A stretch of DNA of 64,000 nt. It comes from Citrobacter braakii. Its GTDB lineage: Bacteria > Pseudomonadota > Gammaproteobacteria > Enterobacterales > Enterobacteriaceae. The DNA lies in assembly GCF_002075345.1 (NCBI RefSeq), contig NZ_NAEW01000003.1:310001-374000 (forward strand), in the 5' to 3' direction. The position numbers and the translations under genes were made by a program. Below the pieces are notes generated by a model. The model was not told the origin of the DNA. It ran no database searches and saw only the letters and a list, made by a program, of their open reading frames with translations. This document shows, in pieces, positions 1 to 9,466 of this stretch; positions within the stretch are counted from its first letter, which is position 1, and each line of letters begins with the position of its first letter.

Positions 1-645
1 TAAAAAGGCGTCTGTTTCCTGAAGCGAGCGGCGGAGCACGAAGATCAAAGGAATAATCATGCAACCAATAAAGAATGGAATACGCCAGCCCCATTCAGAG
101 ATCTCATCGTGTCCCAGGGTGGCGTTCAGGCCGTAACCAATCAGAGCCGCCACCACAATGGCGACCTGTTGACTGGCGGACTGCCAGCTGGTGTAGAAGC
201 CTTTATTGCCAGGGGTGGCGATTTCAGAAAGATAAACCGAGACGCCGCCCAGTTCCACCCCTGCAGAAAAGCCCTGTAATAATCGGCCGAGTAATACCAG
301 GACAGGGGCCAGCAGACCAATACTGTGATAACCGGGTACCAGGGCAATCAGCAGGGTACCGCAGCCCATAATCGCCAGCGTCACCATCAGTCCTTTACGG
401 CGACCAATTCTGTCGATGTAAGCACCCAGCACAATTGCGCCAACAGGCCGCATTAAGAAACCTGAACCAAACACGGCGAAAGTTAACATTAGCCCGGCAA
501 ATTCACTCTCTGCAGGAAAGAAGGTCTTTGCGATATAGGCGGCGTAAAAACCGAACAGAAAAAAGTCAAACTGTTCGAGGAAATTACCGCTGGTTACCCG
601 CAGTATTGCGCCGAAAGTTCCGGCGCGCGATGGTTGTTGTGTCAT
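1..645 (-). CDS. tcuC: TcuC, citrate/tricarballylate:proton symporter (3' part missing)
   Basis: This is the N-terminal 215 residues of a major-facilitator transporter of the metabolite:H+ symporter family, the group containing CitA and the Salmonella tricarballylate importer TcuC. The first two membrane helices are followed by the family loop [11 protein letters not shown], and helix 4 carries [15 protein letters not shown] before VYLSE. The ATG at 645 is preceded by GGAG at an 8-base distance. The gene leaves the window at base 1, so roughly half of a protein of about 430 residues is absent; this is a window cut, not a mutation. It follows tcuB by 53 bases on the same strand, so it is probably in the tcuABC operon and brings in the substrate for TcuA. 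A pure citrate carrier is the alternative. Confidence 0.88.
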   Translation of the reverse strand, partial: MTQQPSRAGTFGAILRVTSGNFLEQFDFFLFGFYAAYIAKTFFPAESEFAGLMLTFAVFGSGFLMRPVGAIVLGAYIDRIGRRKGLMVTLAIMGCGTLLIALVPGYHSIGLLAPVLVLLGRLLQGFSAGVELGGVSVYLSEIATPGNKGFYTSWQSASQQVAIVVAALIGYGLNATLGHDEISEWGWRIPFFIGCMIIPLIFVLRRSLQETDAFL

Positions 646-698
646 TGGGTTTGCTCCACTGTCTTATCATAATATTTATAGAGGTAAGAGTTTGCGGG

Positions 699-1838
699 TT
701 AGTCGCCTGTGACCCCCGCCTGTTTGCCGCGCCGTTTCTCAATCGCCCACTTGAGTAAGGCTGCGCAGCGGTAAAATCCGTGGGCAAATTTTCCATAAGG
801 AATGGTCAGAAAGAGCGCCATGACCACGCCGAGGTGAATGGCGAGCAAAATAGCCATCCAGGAGGTGTTTCTTCCCGCCAGCAGCGCTAAACCGGTCAGA
901 CTGGTCAGGAGCAGCAGCAAAATAAAACCGCGATCCATCGGTTTTTGCCGTGCGTCGCCATGCAGCGGTGAGCGCTTAAAATTGAGCCATAGCAAGCCAG
1001 CCGGGCCGACAACCAGGCCAATGCCGCCCAACGTGCCCAGCATTACCGGAACGCTGAAGAACGGATAGGGCGCTTCTATACCTGCAAAGTAGTGATAGCC
1101 CGTTGCCACCACGGTGGCGGCAAAGCAGAGCATAAAACCGTAGAAGGTGAAGTGATGGAAACGGCGGCGCATCAGGGTGAATGCATCATCTGCTTCGTTA
1201 CAACCTTTGCCATGCCCACCATCGAGATACTTCAGCGTCAGCGCATTGTGTGAGGCTTCAGCAATTTCAGCGGAACGCGGCACACCCGGAGAGATTTCGC
1301 GCCAGAAGCGCAGAACGCCCGCCATCAGCAGACCTATCGCCAGAATAAATACCGAACCAAACATCCATGCGAGCAGGTTATGCGGGAAAATCTGATAAAA
1401 ATCCCCGGCCAGCGGAGGATGGAATAACGAGCCCTTTAAACTCATGGCGAGGAGTAAAAACAGGATCAGACCGAAAACCAGCGTCAGCGTCACAGTGATG
1501 CCTGCGCGACGATAAAGCGCGCCAAAGGCGGCGGGTTGCGCGTAGTGCTGATAGGTTTCGAGCCGCACTTCCGCCATCGCCTTCGGTACGTTGATGGCAA
1601 ATTCATGGGGTGGGGCATACTGACACGCGTGCAGGCAGGCGCCGCAGTTATGGCACAAGTTAGCCAGATAATTGATATCCGCTTTACCGAATTCCAGGCG
1701 CTGAGTCATTGCCGGGAACACGGCGCAAAAACCTTCACAATAGCGGCAGGCGTTACAGACCTGCATCACACGTTCAACTTCTGCTTCCGGCTCGGTGATA
1801 ATTTGTGCTTCGATGATCAGTTTCTCAAGCTGCTTCAT
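699..1838 (-). CDS. tcuB: TcuB, membrane iron-sulfur electron-transfer protein
   Basis: TcuB is a 379-residue membrane protein that reoxidises the flavin of TcuA and passes electrons to the respiratory chain during tricarballylate (or citrate-related) oxidation. The N-terminal third has two ferredoxin-like cysteine clusters, [11 protein letters not shown] and [11 protein letters not shown], each followed by proline-containing segments typical of 4Fe-4S sites. The remainder has about six hydrophobic helices with histidines. I start at 1838 (MKQLEKLI) because AAGGAGG lies just upstream; a longer frame to 1892 reads back into tcuA without a good ribosome site. The start overlaps the end of tcuA by 14 bases, implying translational coupling. 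Family role is from Salmonella tcuRABC; substrate here is inferred. Confidence 0.92.
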   Translation of the reverse strand: MKQLEKLIIEAQIITEPEAEVERVMQVCNACRYCEGFCAVFPAMTQRLEFGKADINYLANLCHNCGACLHACQYAPPHEFAINVPKAMAEVRLETYQHYAQPAAFGALYRRAGITVTLTLVFGLILFLLLAMSLKGSLFHPPLAGDFYQIFPHNLLAWMFGSVFILAIGLLMAGVLRFWREISPGVPRSAEIAEASHNALTLKYLDGGHGKGCNEADDAFTLMRRRFHHFTFYGFMLCFAATVVATGYHYFAGIEAPYPFFSVPVMLGTLGGIGLVVGPAGLLWLNFKRSPLHGDARQKPMDRGFILLLLLTSLTGLALLAGRNTSWMAILLAIHLGVVMALFLTIPYGKFAHGFYRCAALLKWAIEKRRGKQAGVTGD

Positions 1839-3228
1839 GACGTGCCTCCTTACGTGCTGCCAGCGCGGCTTCTTTTCCGGCAATGCGGCCAAAGGTTGTC
1901 CCGATCGACATGCCCACGCCAGCGGTGTAACCCTTGCCCAACACGTTGCCCGCCATCATCTCTCCGGCGACGAACAGGTTGCGGCTTGGCTGCCCGGCAA
2001 AGTGCACGGCAGCGCGTTCGTTCACTTTTAACCCAAGATAGGTGAAGGTGATCCCTGGCCGCAGGGCATAGCCGTAGTAAGGTGGCTGGTCCAGCGGTCG
2101 CGCCCAGTGTGTTTTCGCGGGGGATAACTTCTTCGTCGCGCAGTTGTCCAGGACGGTATGGTCGAACTGACCTGGCTGGCAGGCGTTGTTGTACGCCGTC
2201 ACGGTGTGGGTAAAGCGTTCGGTATCCAGCCCCAACTGATGCGCCAACTCCGCCAGCGTATTCGCCTGTGCGCCGGGGAATACCGGTGGCATAAAGTGGC
2301 CGATGGCTTTACTGTCGATAATGGAATAGCCAATCTGTCCTGGCTGTTGGGCGACCAGGCGTCCCCAAATGGCGTAGCGTTTGGGCCAGAAATCTTCGCC
2401 TTCATCATAAAAACGTTCTGCGTCACGGTTGACTACTATGCCGAGTGAAACGCAGTCCACGCGGGTGCAAATCCCGCCGTCATATAATGGCGCTCTGGCA
2501 TCAATGGCGACGCAGTGTGACTGGGAGGGGTCGCCGATGATGTCCGCCCCGGCATCCATCATAAATTTAAGCAGTACGCCCTGATTAAAGCGCGTGCCGC
2601 GAATCAGGAAGTTATCCGCAGGCCACTCGCCGCGGGCGTTCTCTCCCCAGGCTTCGCGCAGCCATTCGCGGTTTGACTCAAATCCGCCAGCGGCAAGCAC
2701 GCAGGACTTAGCGGTTATGCGCTCTTCGCCTGCCAGCGCTGCCACAAACTCACCGTTATGCAGTTCAAGCGCCTGCACTGGTGTGTTATAGCGGATTTGC
2801 ACGCCTAACTTTTCTGCGCTGCGATAATAGGCATTCACGAGGGCTTTCCCGCCCCCCATAAAAAAGGCGTTGGTTCGCGCTACGTGTAAAGCGCCGGAAA
2901 GAGGAGGTTGAAAATTAACGCCGTGTTGGCGCATCCAGTCGCGGCATTGTGAAGAGGTGCGGATCACCAGACGCGCCAGGGCTTCGTTAGTATTTCCCTC
3001 GGTGACGCGCCGCAGATCCTGCCAGAACTCCTCTTCAGGATAGCTTTCCACCAGTACATCCTGCGGCGCGTCATGCATACAGCGCAGATTACGCGTGTGT
3101 TGAGAATTTCCCCCGCGCCATTCCCGTGGAGCCGCTTCGAGCAGGAGTACCGAAGCTCCTTGCTCCCGGGCGGTTAGGGCAGCACATAACGCGGCATTGC
3201 CACCGCCAATCACCAGAACATCAACCAT
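1825..3228 (-). CDS. tcuA: TcuA, FAD-dependent tricarballylate dehydrogenase
   Basis: This 467-residue flavoprotein belongs to the fumarate-reductase/succinate-dehydrogenase flavoprotein family and is expected to oxidise tricarballylate to cis-aconitate, which enters the TCA cycle. The N-terminus shows the dinucleotide fold [21 protein letters not shown] followed by an acidic LLLE strand end. The C-terminus has the second FAD motif around [21 protein letters not shown] chose the start at 3228 since GGAG precedes it by about 7 bases; two in-frame ATGs lie at 3240 and 3246. It is the first gene of tcuABC, 97 bases after tcuR in the same direction, and that gap should hold the TcuR-controlled promoter. 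Confidence 0.92.
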   Translation of the reverse strand: MVDVLVIGGGNAALCAALTAREQGASVLLLEAAPREWRGGNSQHTRNLRCMHDAPQDVLVESYPEEEFWQDLRRVTEGNTNEALARLVIRTSSQCRDWMRQHGVNFQPPLSGALHVARTNAFFMGGGKALVNAYYRSAEKLGVQIRYNTPVQALELHNGEFVAALAGEERITAKSCVLAAGGFESNREWLREAWGENARGEWPADNFLIRGTRFNQGVLLKFMMDAGADIIGDPSQSHCVAIDARAPLYDGGICTRVDCVSLGIVVNRDAERFYDEGEDFWPKRYAIWGRLVAQQPGQIGYSIIDSKAIGHFMPPVFPGAQANTLAELAHQLGLDTERFTHTVTAYNNACQPGQFDHTVLDNCATKKLSPAKTHWARPLDQPPYYGYALRPGITFTYLGLKVNERAAVHFAGQPSRNLFVAGEMMAGNVLGKGYTAGVGMSIGTTFGRIAGKEAALAARKEARHEAA

Positions 3229-3325
3229 CGTATACTCCATTACCATTTAACTAATTGTTAAATTTGTAATTGAAATGTATACGCACAGCTTGTGCGGGCG
3301 CTATGACGAAGTGCTAAAGAGGGCT

Positions 3326-4252
3326 TTAGTTATTGTAAAGGATGGCGCCTGGCCAGCTTCCTGCTTCCACCAGTTGATGCATCACTTTTGTTAACACCAC
3401 GCGGGCGGCGAGGCCCGCGGGGGTGAGCTCATCATCAGAAAGGCTGACCAGAAAGTTGGGGCGACTCAGTATTGGATTATGGACACCGATCACTCTTAGC
3501 GTCTCTTTATCGAGATGGGAAATCGCCGCGCCGGGCTGGAGAGTAGCGCCGATTCCACTGCGAACGGCGCGCATTAGCAGCGCCAGACCATCAATTTCTG
3601 TGGCGATCTCAATGCGCAGTGCGTGTTCCTGACAAATTGCTTCCAGCCTGCCGCGCAGACCGTGGCCTGGGCTGGGCATTATCAATGGGATACTTGCCAG
3701 CTGGGCTGGCGCAATATTGTCATCGGCAATATCGGCCAGTAAGGCATGAGTCCCAATCAAAAACAGGCGCTCTTCGAGAATCGGTCTGGCGCTCCAGCGC
3801 AGGATCTTTTCTTTTTGAAATACCACGGCCAGATCAATCTGGCGGGTATTAATCATCCGTTCCAGGTTGCCAGAGAGGCTTTCCACCACATGCAGGCGGA
3901 CATCACTATAGCTTTCCCGCATGGCGTTAATAAAAGGCATGCCGAGAACGGAAGCGGTACTGGGGGCCATACCGACGCTGACGTGCCCGGAAAGCCGGGA
4001 CTCGCGCGCGGCGAGGATTGCATCGTCTGCGTGGCGGAGCGCCAGCTGCGCCTGGGAGTAAAAAGCCAGTCCGGCGCTGGTGGGCGTCACGCCACGCGAG
4101 GTGCGCTGCAGCAGTCGAATAGCGAGTTCGTTTTCCAGGCGGGACATTTGCTGGCTGAGTGCCGAAACCCCAATATTGAGATCGAGCGCCGCGCTACCCA
4201 TGCTGCCGGTTTCTACAATGCGAACAAAATAGCGTAGCTGGCGAAGTTCCAT
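3326..4252 (-). CDS. tcuR: TcuR, LysR-type activator of tcuABC
   Basis: This is a 308-residue LysR-family regulator. The winged helix-turn-helix spans about residues 1-60 (MELRQLRYFVRIVETGSMG, then SALSQQMSRLENEL), followed by the two-lobed effector-binding domain. It lies immediately upstream of tcuA in the same orientation, the arrangement I know from Salmonella tcuR, which activates tcuABC in response to tricarballylate. The effector here is inferred from context. The end of the gene is separated from tcuA by 97 bases, so tcuABC probably has its own promoter rather than relying on read-through. It is also similar to Nac/Cbl-type LysR proteins, but the neighbours favour TcuR. Confidence 0.88.
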   Translation of the reverse strand: MELRQLRYFVRIVETGSMGSAALDLNIGVSALSQQMSRLENELAIRLLQRTSRGVTPTSAGLAFYSQAQLALRHADDAILAARESRLSGHVSVGMAPSTASVLGMPFINAMRESYSDVRLHVVESLSGNLERMINTRQIDLAVVFQKEKILRWSARPILEERLFLIGTHALLADIADDNIAPAQLASIPLIMPSPGHGLRGRLEAICQEHALRIEIATEIDGLALLMRAVRSGIGATLQPGAAISHLDKETLRVIGVHNPILSRPNFLVSLSDDELTPAGLAARVVLTKVMHQLVEAGSWPGAILYNN

Positions 4253-4337
4253 TTCGACTCTCCGGGAAGGGACAATTGATTTTACATTAAAGCAACACAG
4301 GAGTGGAGGGAAGGGGAAAAGGGGTGATAGTCGCCCA

Positions 4338-4367
4338 TAAAAAAAGCCAACCGAATGGTTGGCTTTT
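4338..4367 (-). terminator. Rho-independent terminator of fur
   Basis: Read on the minus strand, AAAAGCCAACC and GGTTGGCTTTT pair around a four-base loop and run into a stretch of T. It sits 15 bases after the fur stop codon. Confidence 0.85.
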
Positions 4368-4381
4368 CAGAAAGCATTACA

Positions 4382-4828
4382 TTATTTACCGTCGTGAGCA
4401 TGCTCATCTTCGCGGCAATCGCCTTCGGCGCAGTGACCGTAAAGATAGAGGCTATGGTTGGTTAAACGAATACCATGTTTAGCCGCAATCTCACGCTGGC
4501 GCGCCTCGATGGAATCATCGCTGAATTCGACCACTTTGCCGCAGTCGAGACAGATGAGGTGATCGTGATGATGCTGTTGAGTCAGTTCGAAGACGGATTT
4601 ACCACCTTCAAAATTATGGCGGGTCACGATACCGGCATCATCAAACTGGTTCAGCACGCGATACACGGTCGCCAGACCAATTTCTTCACCCATATCGATC
4701 AGACGTTTGTATAAGTCTTCCGCACTGACGTGATGGTTATCCGGTTCCTGAAGAACTTCCAGAATTTTTAAACGAGGAAGCGTTACTTTCAGGCCAGCCT
4801 TCTTTAATGCGGTATTGTTGTCAGTCAT
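4382..4828 (-). CDS. fur: Fur, ferric uptake regulator
   Basis: Fur is the iron-responsive global repressor: with Fe2+ bound, the dimer binds Fur boxes and blocks iron-uptake genes. The 148-residue protein is nearly identical to E. coli Fur. The winged-helix DNA-binding domain covers about residues 1-80 (LKVTLPRLKILEVL, then GLATVYRVLNQF). The hinge and dimer domain has the histidine-rich HHHDH metal site, the CLDC zinc pair (residues 93 and 96) and C-terminal cysteines in HCAEGDCRED. Its ATG is embedded in the end of uof, so translation is expected to be coupled to that small frame. A Fur-box-like sequence overlaps the uof start, consistent with autoregulation. Confidence 0.98.
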   Translation of the reverse strand: MTDNNTALKKAGLKVTLPRLKILEVLQEPDNHHVSAEDLYKRLIDMGEEIGLATVYRVLNQFDDAGIVTRHNFEGGKSVFELTQQHHHDHLICLDCGKVVEFSDDSIEARQREIAAKHGIRLTNHSLYLYGHCAEGDCREDEHAHDGK

Positions 4829-4907
4829 GCGGAATCTGTCCTGTAGCTAAACGATTCACTTCATTAACAGAAGTGACAGAAATTGCACTTGAGATAATGC
4901 GATTCAT
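4821..4907 (-). CDS. uof: Uof, 28-residue upstream frame coupled to fur
   Basis: A 28-codon reading frame begins MNRIISSAIS and ends GQIPHD, and its TGA stop lies inside the fur start region (ATGACTGA). In E. coli the equivalent frame uof is translated and translationally coupled to fur. The small RNA RyhB pairs near its start, reducing Fur synthesis when iron is scarce. Length, position and overlap all match. I see no obvious function for the peptide itself. The start codon falls within a Fur-box-like palindrome. Confidence 0.85.
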   Translation of the reverse strand: MNRIISSAISVTSVNEVNRLATGQIPHD

Positions 4908-4911
4908 TATA
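4893..4911. promoter_or_regulatory. Fur-box-like palindrome at the fur/uof start
   Basis: The sequence GATAATGCGATTCATTATA matches the 19-base Fur consensus GATAATGATAATCATTATC at 15 positions and is a good inverted repeat. It overlaps the uof start codon. Fur-box status is by similarity; binding is not shown. Confidence 0.5.
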
Positions 4912-5085
4912 GAACTGCCATGGCTAAATGAAAACTGCAAGTCTCTGGCATATATTGTTAATCAAAACGTGGTATCGCCGACAAACACACTGTGCAATAC
5001 CCGATTGGCATCCGGCCATTGTACAGGGTCAGACGAAAAAGTTACAAATTTGTAGCAATTATTTTGATTGGTTTTATCTATTGAT

Positions 5086-5111
5086 GTGGCGCAGATGGAA
5101 ATCTGCGCCAC
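5086..5111. terminator. Perfect 11-bp hairpin after fldA
   Basis: GTGGCGCAGAT and ATCTGCGCCAC pair perfectly around GGAA, starting 7 bases after the fldA stop. There is no long T run, so it may be a weak terminator or a 3'-end stabilising hairpin rather than a classical terminator. Confidence 0.55.
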
Positions 5112-5117
5112 ACAAAA

Positions 5118-5648
5118 TCAGGCATTGATGATTTCGTCGAGGTGCAGCTCCTCAGAGATCTGCTTAACCCATTTTTCTACGCGTTCGGCGGTCAATTCAG
5201 GCTGGCGATCTTCATCAATGGCCAGACCCACAAAGTGGTCGTCGTCAGCCAGGCCTTTGGACGCTTCAAAGTGATAACCCGCCGTTGGCCAGTGACCAAC
5301 GATGGTTGCGCCGCGCGGTTCGATGATGTCGCGAATTGTACCCAACGCATCGCAGAAATATTCTGCGTAATCTTCCTGGTCGCCGCAGCCGAACAATGCA
5401 ACCAGTTTGCCGTTAAAATCAATGTCTTCGAGGGTAGGGAAGAAATCGTCCCAGTCACACTGCGCTTCACCGTAGTACCAGGTTGGAATGCCGAGCAGCA
5501 AAATGTCATACCCTTCGAGGTCTTCTTTGCTGCTTTTTGCAATGTCATGTACATCGGCAACGTCTTTACCAAGCTGTTTTTGAATCATTTTTGCGATGTT
5601 TTCGGTGTTACCGGTGTCGCTGCCGAAAAAGATGCCAGTGATTGCCAT
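5118..5648 (-). CDS. fldA: FldA, flavodoxin 1
   Basis: This 176-residue FMN-binding electron carrier is the essential flavodoxin that donates electrons to enzymes such as pyruvate-formate-lyase activase, biotin synthase, IspG/IspH and methionine synthase reductive activation. The phosphate-binding loop GSDTGNTE lies near residues 9-16, and the flavin-flanking loops [14 protein letters not shown] and [13 protein letters not shown] follow as in E. coli FldA. I start at 5648 (MAITGIFFG), which gives the E. coli length; the frame is open upstream to 5693. It lies upstream of fur on the same strand, with a 210-base gap holding fur promoter sequence and uof. Confidence 0.98.
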   Translation of the reverse strand: MAITGIFFGSDTGNTENIAKMIQKQLGKDVADVHDIAKSSKEDLEGYDILLLGIPTWYYGEAQCDWDDFFPTLEDIDFNGKLVALFGCGDQEDYAEYFCDALGTIRDIIEPRGATIVGHWPTAGYHFEASKGLADDDHFVGLAIDEDRQPELTAERVEKWVKQISEELHLDEIINA

Positions 5649-5803
5649 GAGTAAAATAACCTCTTGAAACTTATTGAAATGGTGGTGGCGCATTGCCCAC
5701 GGATAAGGGCAATCATAGCAGAACAGTCAGGCATGCGGAAACAGCAAACACGCAGGACTGCACTCTGTGCTACACGATTTATGATTTAGAGCAGAAATTC
5801 AGA

Positions 5804-6091
5804 CTAAGCCTGACCGCGCAATGCGCTGAGTTGGTTCATCAGCATCTCTTCGATGAGTTCACTGCGACTCATGTTGCGCGCCTCGGCCAGCTCGTTCAGA
5901 GCGTCAACGGCATCAGCGTTCAGTTTCAGTTCGACACGCTTAAGCCCGCGAACTTTATCGCGTTTAAGCTGATTACGTTTGTTAATACGTAACTGTTCAT
6001 CACGCGAGAGCGGATTAGTTTTGGGTCGTCCCGGGCGACGCTCCTGCGCGAACAGATCTAATGTCGTACGGTCCGTTTGTTCTTTGGCCAT
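5804..6091 (-). CDS. ybfE: YbfE, LexA-regulated small DNA-binding-like protein
   Basis: This is a 95-residue basic protein. Its C-terminal half (VELKLNADAVDALNELAEARNMSRSELIEEML) resembles a ribbon-helix-helix DNA-binding domain; the N-terminal half is rich in Arg and Lys. E. coli ybfE is an SOS gene of unknown function with a LexA site upstream, and a matching site lies at 6206-6225 here. It lies 155 bases before fldA on the same strand, so a damage-induced transcript might reach fldA. The function is unknown; the fold assignment is from the sequence pattern only. Confidence 0.88.
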   Translation of the reverse strand: MAKEQTDRTTLDLFAQERRPGRPKTNPLSRDEQLRINKRNQLKRDKVRGLKRVELKLNADAVDALNELAEARNMSRSELIEEMLMNQLSALRGQA

Positions 6092-6205
6092 GATCTTGGT
6101 GACTTCGGGGAAACAATCAGCCAGGCGTCTGCCCGGATGGATAGCCCGCCATAATACATCAGCAGGGGAGACACGCCAACGCCCACGCGCGTAATCACGC
6201 GCAGA

Positions 6206-6225
6206 CGCTGAGTTTTTAATCAGTT
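6206..6225 (-). promoter_or_regulatory. LexA box for ybfE
   Basis: AACTGATTAAAAACTCAGCG (minus strand) fits the CTG-N10-CAG SOS pattern and closely matches the E. coli ybfE LexA site as I recall it. It overlaps the stop codon of the upstream gene ybfF. Confidence 0.75.
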
Positions 6226-6993
6226 AGCCTGTTCGCTCAGATAACGACGGATGGCGCGCAGTACCGCCTCCGGTTTTTCCGCATGCACCCAATGGCCCGC
6301 GCCTGCAATAACGTGCGCCCGAGCCTGCGGGAATTGCGCCAGCAGCTGTTCGCGATACGCTTCGGTTACATAAGGTGAGTTGCCTCCGGGGATAAACAGC
6401 GCCGGGTGTTCCCACGCCGGGATGGTCTCCCAGCCGACAATATGAGGATATTGCTCCCACAGCACGGGAACATTAAAGCGCCATTCGCCGTCCACGAAGG
6501 ATTTGAGCAGAAACTGGATCACGCCTTCCTCTTGCAGATGCTGGCGCATGACGCTCGCCGCCTGCTGACGCGAAGAGGACTGCGCGTCAGTTACTGCGTT
6601 AATGGCAGCAAAAATCTCATCGTGACGGCGAACATGATAGTCAACGGGAGCAATGTCGATGGCTACCAACCGTTCGACACGTTCCGGGGCCAACGCGGTT
6701 AACGCCATGACGGCTTTGCCCCCCATCGAGTGACCAATAAAGATCGCTTTTTCGATCTGTTGATCGTCCAGCGTATCCAGCAGATCTTGCGCCATGGCCG
6801 GATAATTCATCACAGGTGAACGCGGGGAGAGGCCATGATTTCGCATATCAACCTGGATGATATCGTGATCGGCCACCAGATCGCGCGCCAGGATCCCCAG
6901 GTTATCCAGACTGCCAAACAGGCCGTGCACCAGGACGATGGGAGAATTATTGTGCAGGTTTTGCGCAGATTGCGCTCGGATATTCAATTTCAT
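6220..6993 (-). CDS. ybfF: YbfF, alpha/beta-hydrolase esterase
   Basis: This 257-residue serine esterase acts on short- and medium-chain acyl esters, including acyl-CoA thioesters, in E. coli. The oxyanion strand VLVHGLFGS is near residues 20-28. The nucleophile elbow GHSMGG puts the catalytic Ser at residue 89, and the C-terminal GAGHWVHAEKPE supplies the catalytic His. I start at 6993 (MKLNIRAQSA), giving a length close to E. coli YbfF; the frame stays open to 7053. It is divergent from seqA across 194 bases. Its last codons carry the LexA box of ybfE. Confidence 0.93.
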   Translation of the reverse strand: MKLNIRAQSAQNLHNNSPIVLVHGLFGSLDNLGILARDLVADHDIIQVDMRNHGLSPRSPVMNYPAMAQDLLDTLDDQQIEKAIFIGHSMGGKAVMALTALAPERVERLVAIDIAPVDYHVRRHDEIFAAINAVTDAQSSSRQQAASVMRQHLQEEGVIQFLLKSFVDGEWRFNVPVLWEQYPHIVGWETIPAWEHPALFIPGGNSPYVTEAYREQLLAQFPQARAHVIAGAGHWVHAEKPEAVLRAIRRYLSEQAN

Positions 6994-7187
6994 GGCAAAG
7001 TTCTTTTTTTCACACTCACGGGTTAGGGTATCATGTTGACCATTCTGCCACATGGCTGCAACAACTACGGTTACTCTGAGTTTTGCCAGCCACCAGGCTT
7101 GACGCTATCCGCTGTTGGGATTTGCCTTTACACTAAGCGTGTTGACCCCAACAACTTGTATTCAGCTAAACACTGCACTGGATTAAG

Positions 7188-7730
7188 ATGAAAACGATTG
7201 AAGTTGATGATGAACTCTATAGCTATATTGCCAGCCACACCAAGCATATCGGCGAGAGCGCATCCGACATTTTACGGCGTATGTTGAAGTTTTCCGCCGC
7301 ATCACAGCCTGTCACTCCGGTAGTAAAAGAAGTCCGCGCTGTGCAAGCTGTCGTGGAAGCGAAGCCGGTTAACCCCGTAAAAGATAAAGTGCGCGCGATG
7401 CGTGAACTGCTGCTGTCCGACGAGTATGCGGAGCAGAAGAAAGCAGTAAATCGCTTTATGCTGGTGCTGTCTACACTCTATTCACTGGATCAAAACGCGT
7501 TCGCCGAAGCAACGGAATCGTTGCATGGTCGTACGCGCGTTTATTTTGCAGCAGATGAACAGACGCTGCTGAAAAATGGTAATCAAACCAAACCGAAACA
7601 CGTGCCAGGCACGCCGTACTGGGTGATCACCAATACCAATACCGGCCGTAAATGCAGCATGGTTGAGCACATCATGCAGTCAATGCAATTCCCTGCGGAA
7701 TTGATTGAAAAGGTTTGCGGAACAATTTAA
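7188..7730 (+). CDS. seqA: SeqA, negative modulator of replication initiation
   Basis: SeqA binds hemimethylated GATC sites, sequesters oriC after initiation and organises newly replicated DNA. The 180-residue protein has the N-terminal multimerisation domain (MKTIEVDDELYSYIASHTK, then ESASDILRRML), a variable linker at about residues 40-70, and the C-terminal DNA-binding domain with GTPYWVITNTNTGRK, where the Asn/Thr/Lys residues contact methylated GATC in E. coli. The gene starts 24 bases upstream of pgm and is cotranscribed with it in E. coli. Confidence 0.97.
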   Translation: MKTIEVDDELYSYIASHTKHIGESASDILRRMLKFSAASQPVTPVVKEVRAVQAVVEAKPVNPVKDKVRAMRELLLSDEYAEQKKAVNRFMLVLSTLYSLDQNAFAEATESLHGRTRVYFAADEQTLLKNGNQTKPKHVPGTPYWVITNTNTGRKCSMVEHIMQSMQFPAELIEKVCGTI

Positions 7731-7754
7731 TCCTTGCATTAGAAGGACCAGGCA

Positions 7755-9395
7755 ATGGCAATCCACAACCGTGCAGGTCAACCTGCGCAACAGAGTGATT
7801 TGATTAACGTCGCCCAACTGACGGCACAGTACTATGTACTGAAACCAACAGCAGGGAACGCTGAGCACGCCGTCAAGTTCGGTACGTCCGGACATCGCGG
7901 CAGTGCAGGTCGTCATAGTTTTAACGAGCCGCATATTCTGGCTATCGCTCAGGCGATTGCTGAAGAACGTGCGAAAAACGGGATCACTGGCCCGTGCTAC
8001 GTGGGCAAGGATACCCACGCGCTGTCTGAACCGGCTTTTATCTCTGTACTGGAAGTGCTGGCAGCGAACGGCGTGGACGTCATCGTGCAGGAAAATAACG
8101 GCTTTACGCCAACCCCTGCTGTGTCGAATGCTATCCTGGTCCACAACAAAAAAGGCGGCCCGCTGGCTGACGGCATTGTGATCACGCCATCCCACAACCC
8201 GCCGGAAGATGGTGGCATTAAATACAACCCGCCAAACGGTGGTCCGGCAGATACTAACGTCACCAAAGTGGTGGAAGACAGGGCTAACGCTCTGCTGGCT
8301 GACGGTCTGCAAGGCGTGAAGCGTATGTCGCTGGACGCTGCGCTGGCATCTGGTCATGTAAAAGAGCAGGACCTGGTTCAGCCGTTTGTTGAAGGACTGG
8401 CCGACATCGTCGACATGGCGGCGATCCAGAAAGCGGGCCTGACGCTGGGCGTCGATCCGCTTGGCGGTTCCGGTATCGAATACTGGAAGCGTATTGCCAA
8501 GCACTACAACCTGAACCTGACTATCGTTAACGATCACGTTGATCAGACTTTCCGCTTTATGCATCTCGACAAAGATGGCGCAATCCGTATGGACTGCTCC
8601 TCTGAGTGCGCGATGGCGGGACTGTTGGCGCTGCGTGACAAGTTCGATCTGGCCTTTGCCAACGATCCGGACTATGACCGTCACGGTATCGTCACCCCGG
8701 CTGGCCTGATGAATCCGAACCACTACCTGGCAGTGGCGATCAACTACCTGTTCCAGCATCGTCCGCAGTGGGGCAAAGACGTTGCCGTTGGTAAGACGCT
8801 GGTCTCTTCGGCGATGATTGACCGCGTAGTGAATGATTTAGGGCGTAAACTGGTCGAAGTTCCGGTTGGCTTTAAGTGGTTCGTTGACGGTCTGTTTGAC
8901 GGCAGCTTTGGCTTTGGTGGTGAAGAGAGCGCGGGCGCTTCTTTCCTGCGCTTTGACGGTACACCGTGGTCGACCGACAAAGACGGCATCATCATGTGCC
9001 TGCTGGCGGCAGAAATTACTGCAGTGACTGGTAAGAATCCGCAAGAGCACTACAACGAACTGGCAGCCCGCTTCGGCGCGCCAAGCTACAACCGCCTGCA
9101 GGCAAGCGCGACCTCCGCGCAGAAAGCGGCGCTGTCTAAGCTGTCTCCGGAAATGGTGAGTGCCAGCACGCTGGCGGGAGACCCGATCACGGCACGTCTG
9201 ACGGCGGCACCGGGTAACGGTGCTTCTATCGGCGGTCTGAAGGTGATGACTGATAACGGCTGGTTTGCTGCGCGTCCGTCAGGTACTGAAGACGCCTATA
9301 AAATCTACTGTGAGAGCTTCCTTGGTGAAGAACATCGCAAGCAGATCGAAAAAGAAGCCGTTGAGATTGTCAGCGAAGTGCTGAAAAACGCGTAA
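7755..9395 (+). CDS. pgm: Pgm, phosphoglucomutase
   Basis: Pgm interconverts glucose-1-phosphate and glucose-6-phosphate, linking glycolysis with UDP-glucose, trehalose, glycogen and envelope sugar synthesis. The 546-residue length equals the E. coli enzyme. The active phosphoserine lies in [11 protein letters not shown] (Ser146). The metal-binding loop is DPDYDRHG, the sugar-recognition loop GEESAGAS, and the C-terminal phosphate-contact loop [12 protein letters not shown]. It follows seqA by 24 bases and ends at a strong terminator shared with the convergent potE end. Confidence 0.98.
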   Translation: MAIHNRAGQPAQQSDLINVAQLTAQYYVLKPTAGNAEHAVKFGTSGHRGSAGRHSFNEPHILAIAQAIAEERAKNGITGPCYVGKDTHALSEPAFISVLEVLAANGVDVIVQENNGFTPTPAVSNAILVHNKKGGPLADGIVITPSHNPPEDGGIKYNPPNGGPADTNVTKVVEDRANALLADGLQGVKRMSLDAALASGHVKEQDLVQPFVEGLADIVDMAAIQKAGLTLGVDPLGGSGIEYWKRIAKHYNLNLTIVNDHVDQTFRFMHLDKDGAIRMDCSSECAMAGLLALRDKFDLAFANDPDYDRHGIVTPAGLMNPNHYLAVAINYLFQHRPQWGKDVAVGKTLVSSAMIDRVVNDLGRKLVEVPVGFKWFVDGLFDGSFGFGGEESAGASFLRFDGTPWSTDKDGIIMCLLAAEITAVTGKNPQEHYNELAARFGAPSYNRLQASATSAQKAALSKLSPEMVSASTLAGDPITARLTAAPGNGASIGGLKVMTDNGWFAARPSGTEDAYKIYCESFLGEEHRKQIEKEAVEIVSEVLKNA

Positions 9396-9423
9396 GTCTT
9401 GTTTGTACTGACGCGTTTTGTAG

Positions 9424-9456
9424 GCCCGGTAAGCGTTAGCGCTACCGGGCTTTTTT
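9424..9456 (+). terminator. Rho-independent terminator after pgm
   Basis: GCCCGGTA pairs with TACCGGGC around a short inner stem, followed by six T on the plus strand, 28 bases after the pgm stop. It lies between convergent pgm and potE. Confidence 0.9.
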
Positions 9457-9466
9457 ATGCCAGGAT

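Noticed and set aside
1-645. tcuC as a truncated pseudogene
   Set aside because: The frame is open to the first base of the window; the missing part is due to the window edge.
7680-8759. 359-codon open frame antisense to pgm
   Set aside because: Same effect of strong codon bias in a highly expressed gene; no recognisable domain.
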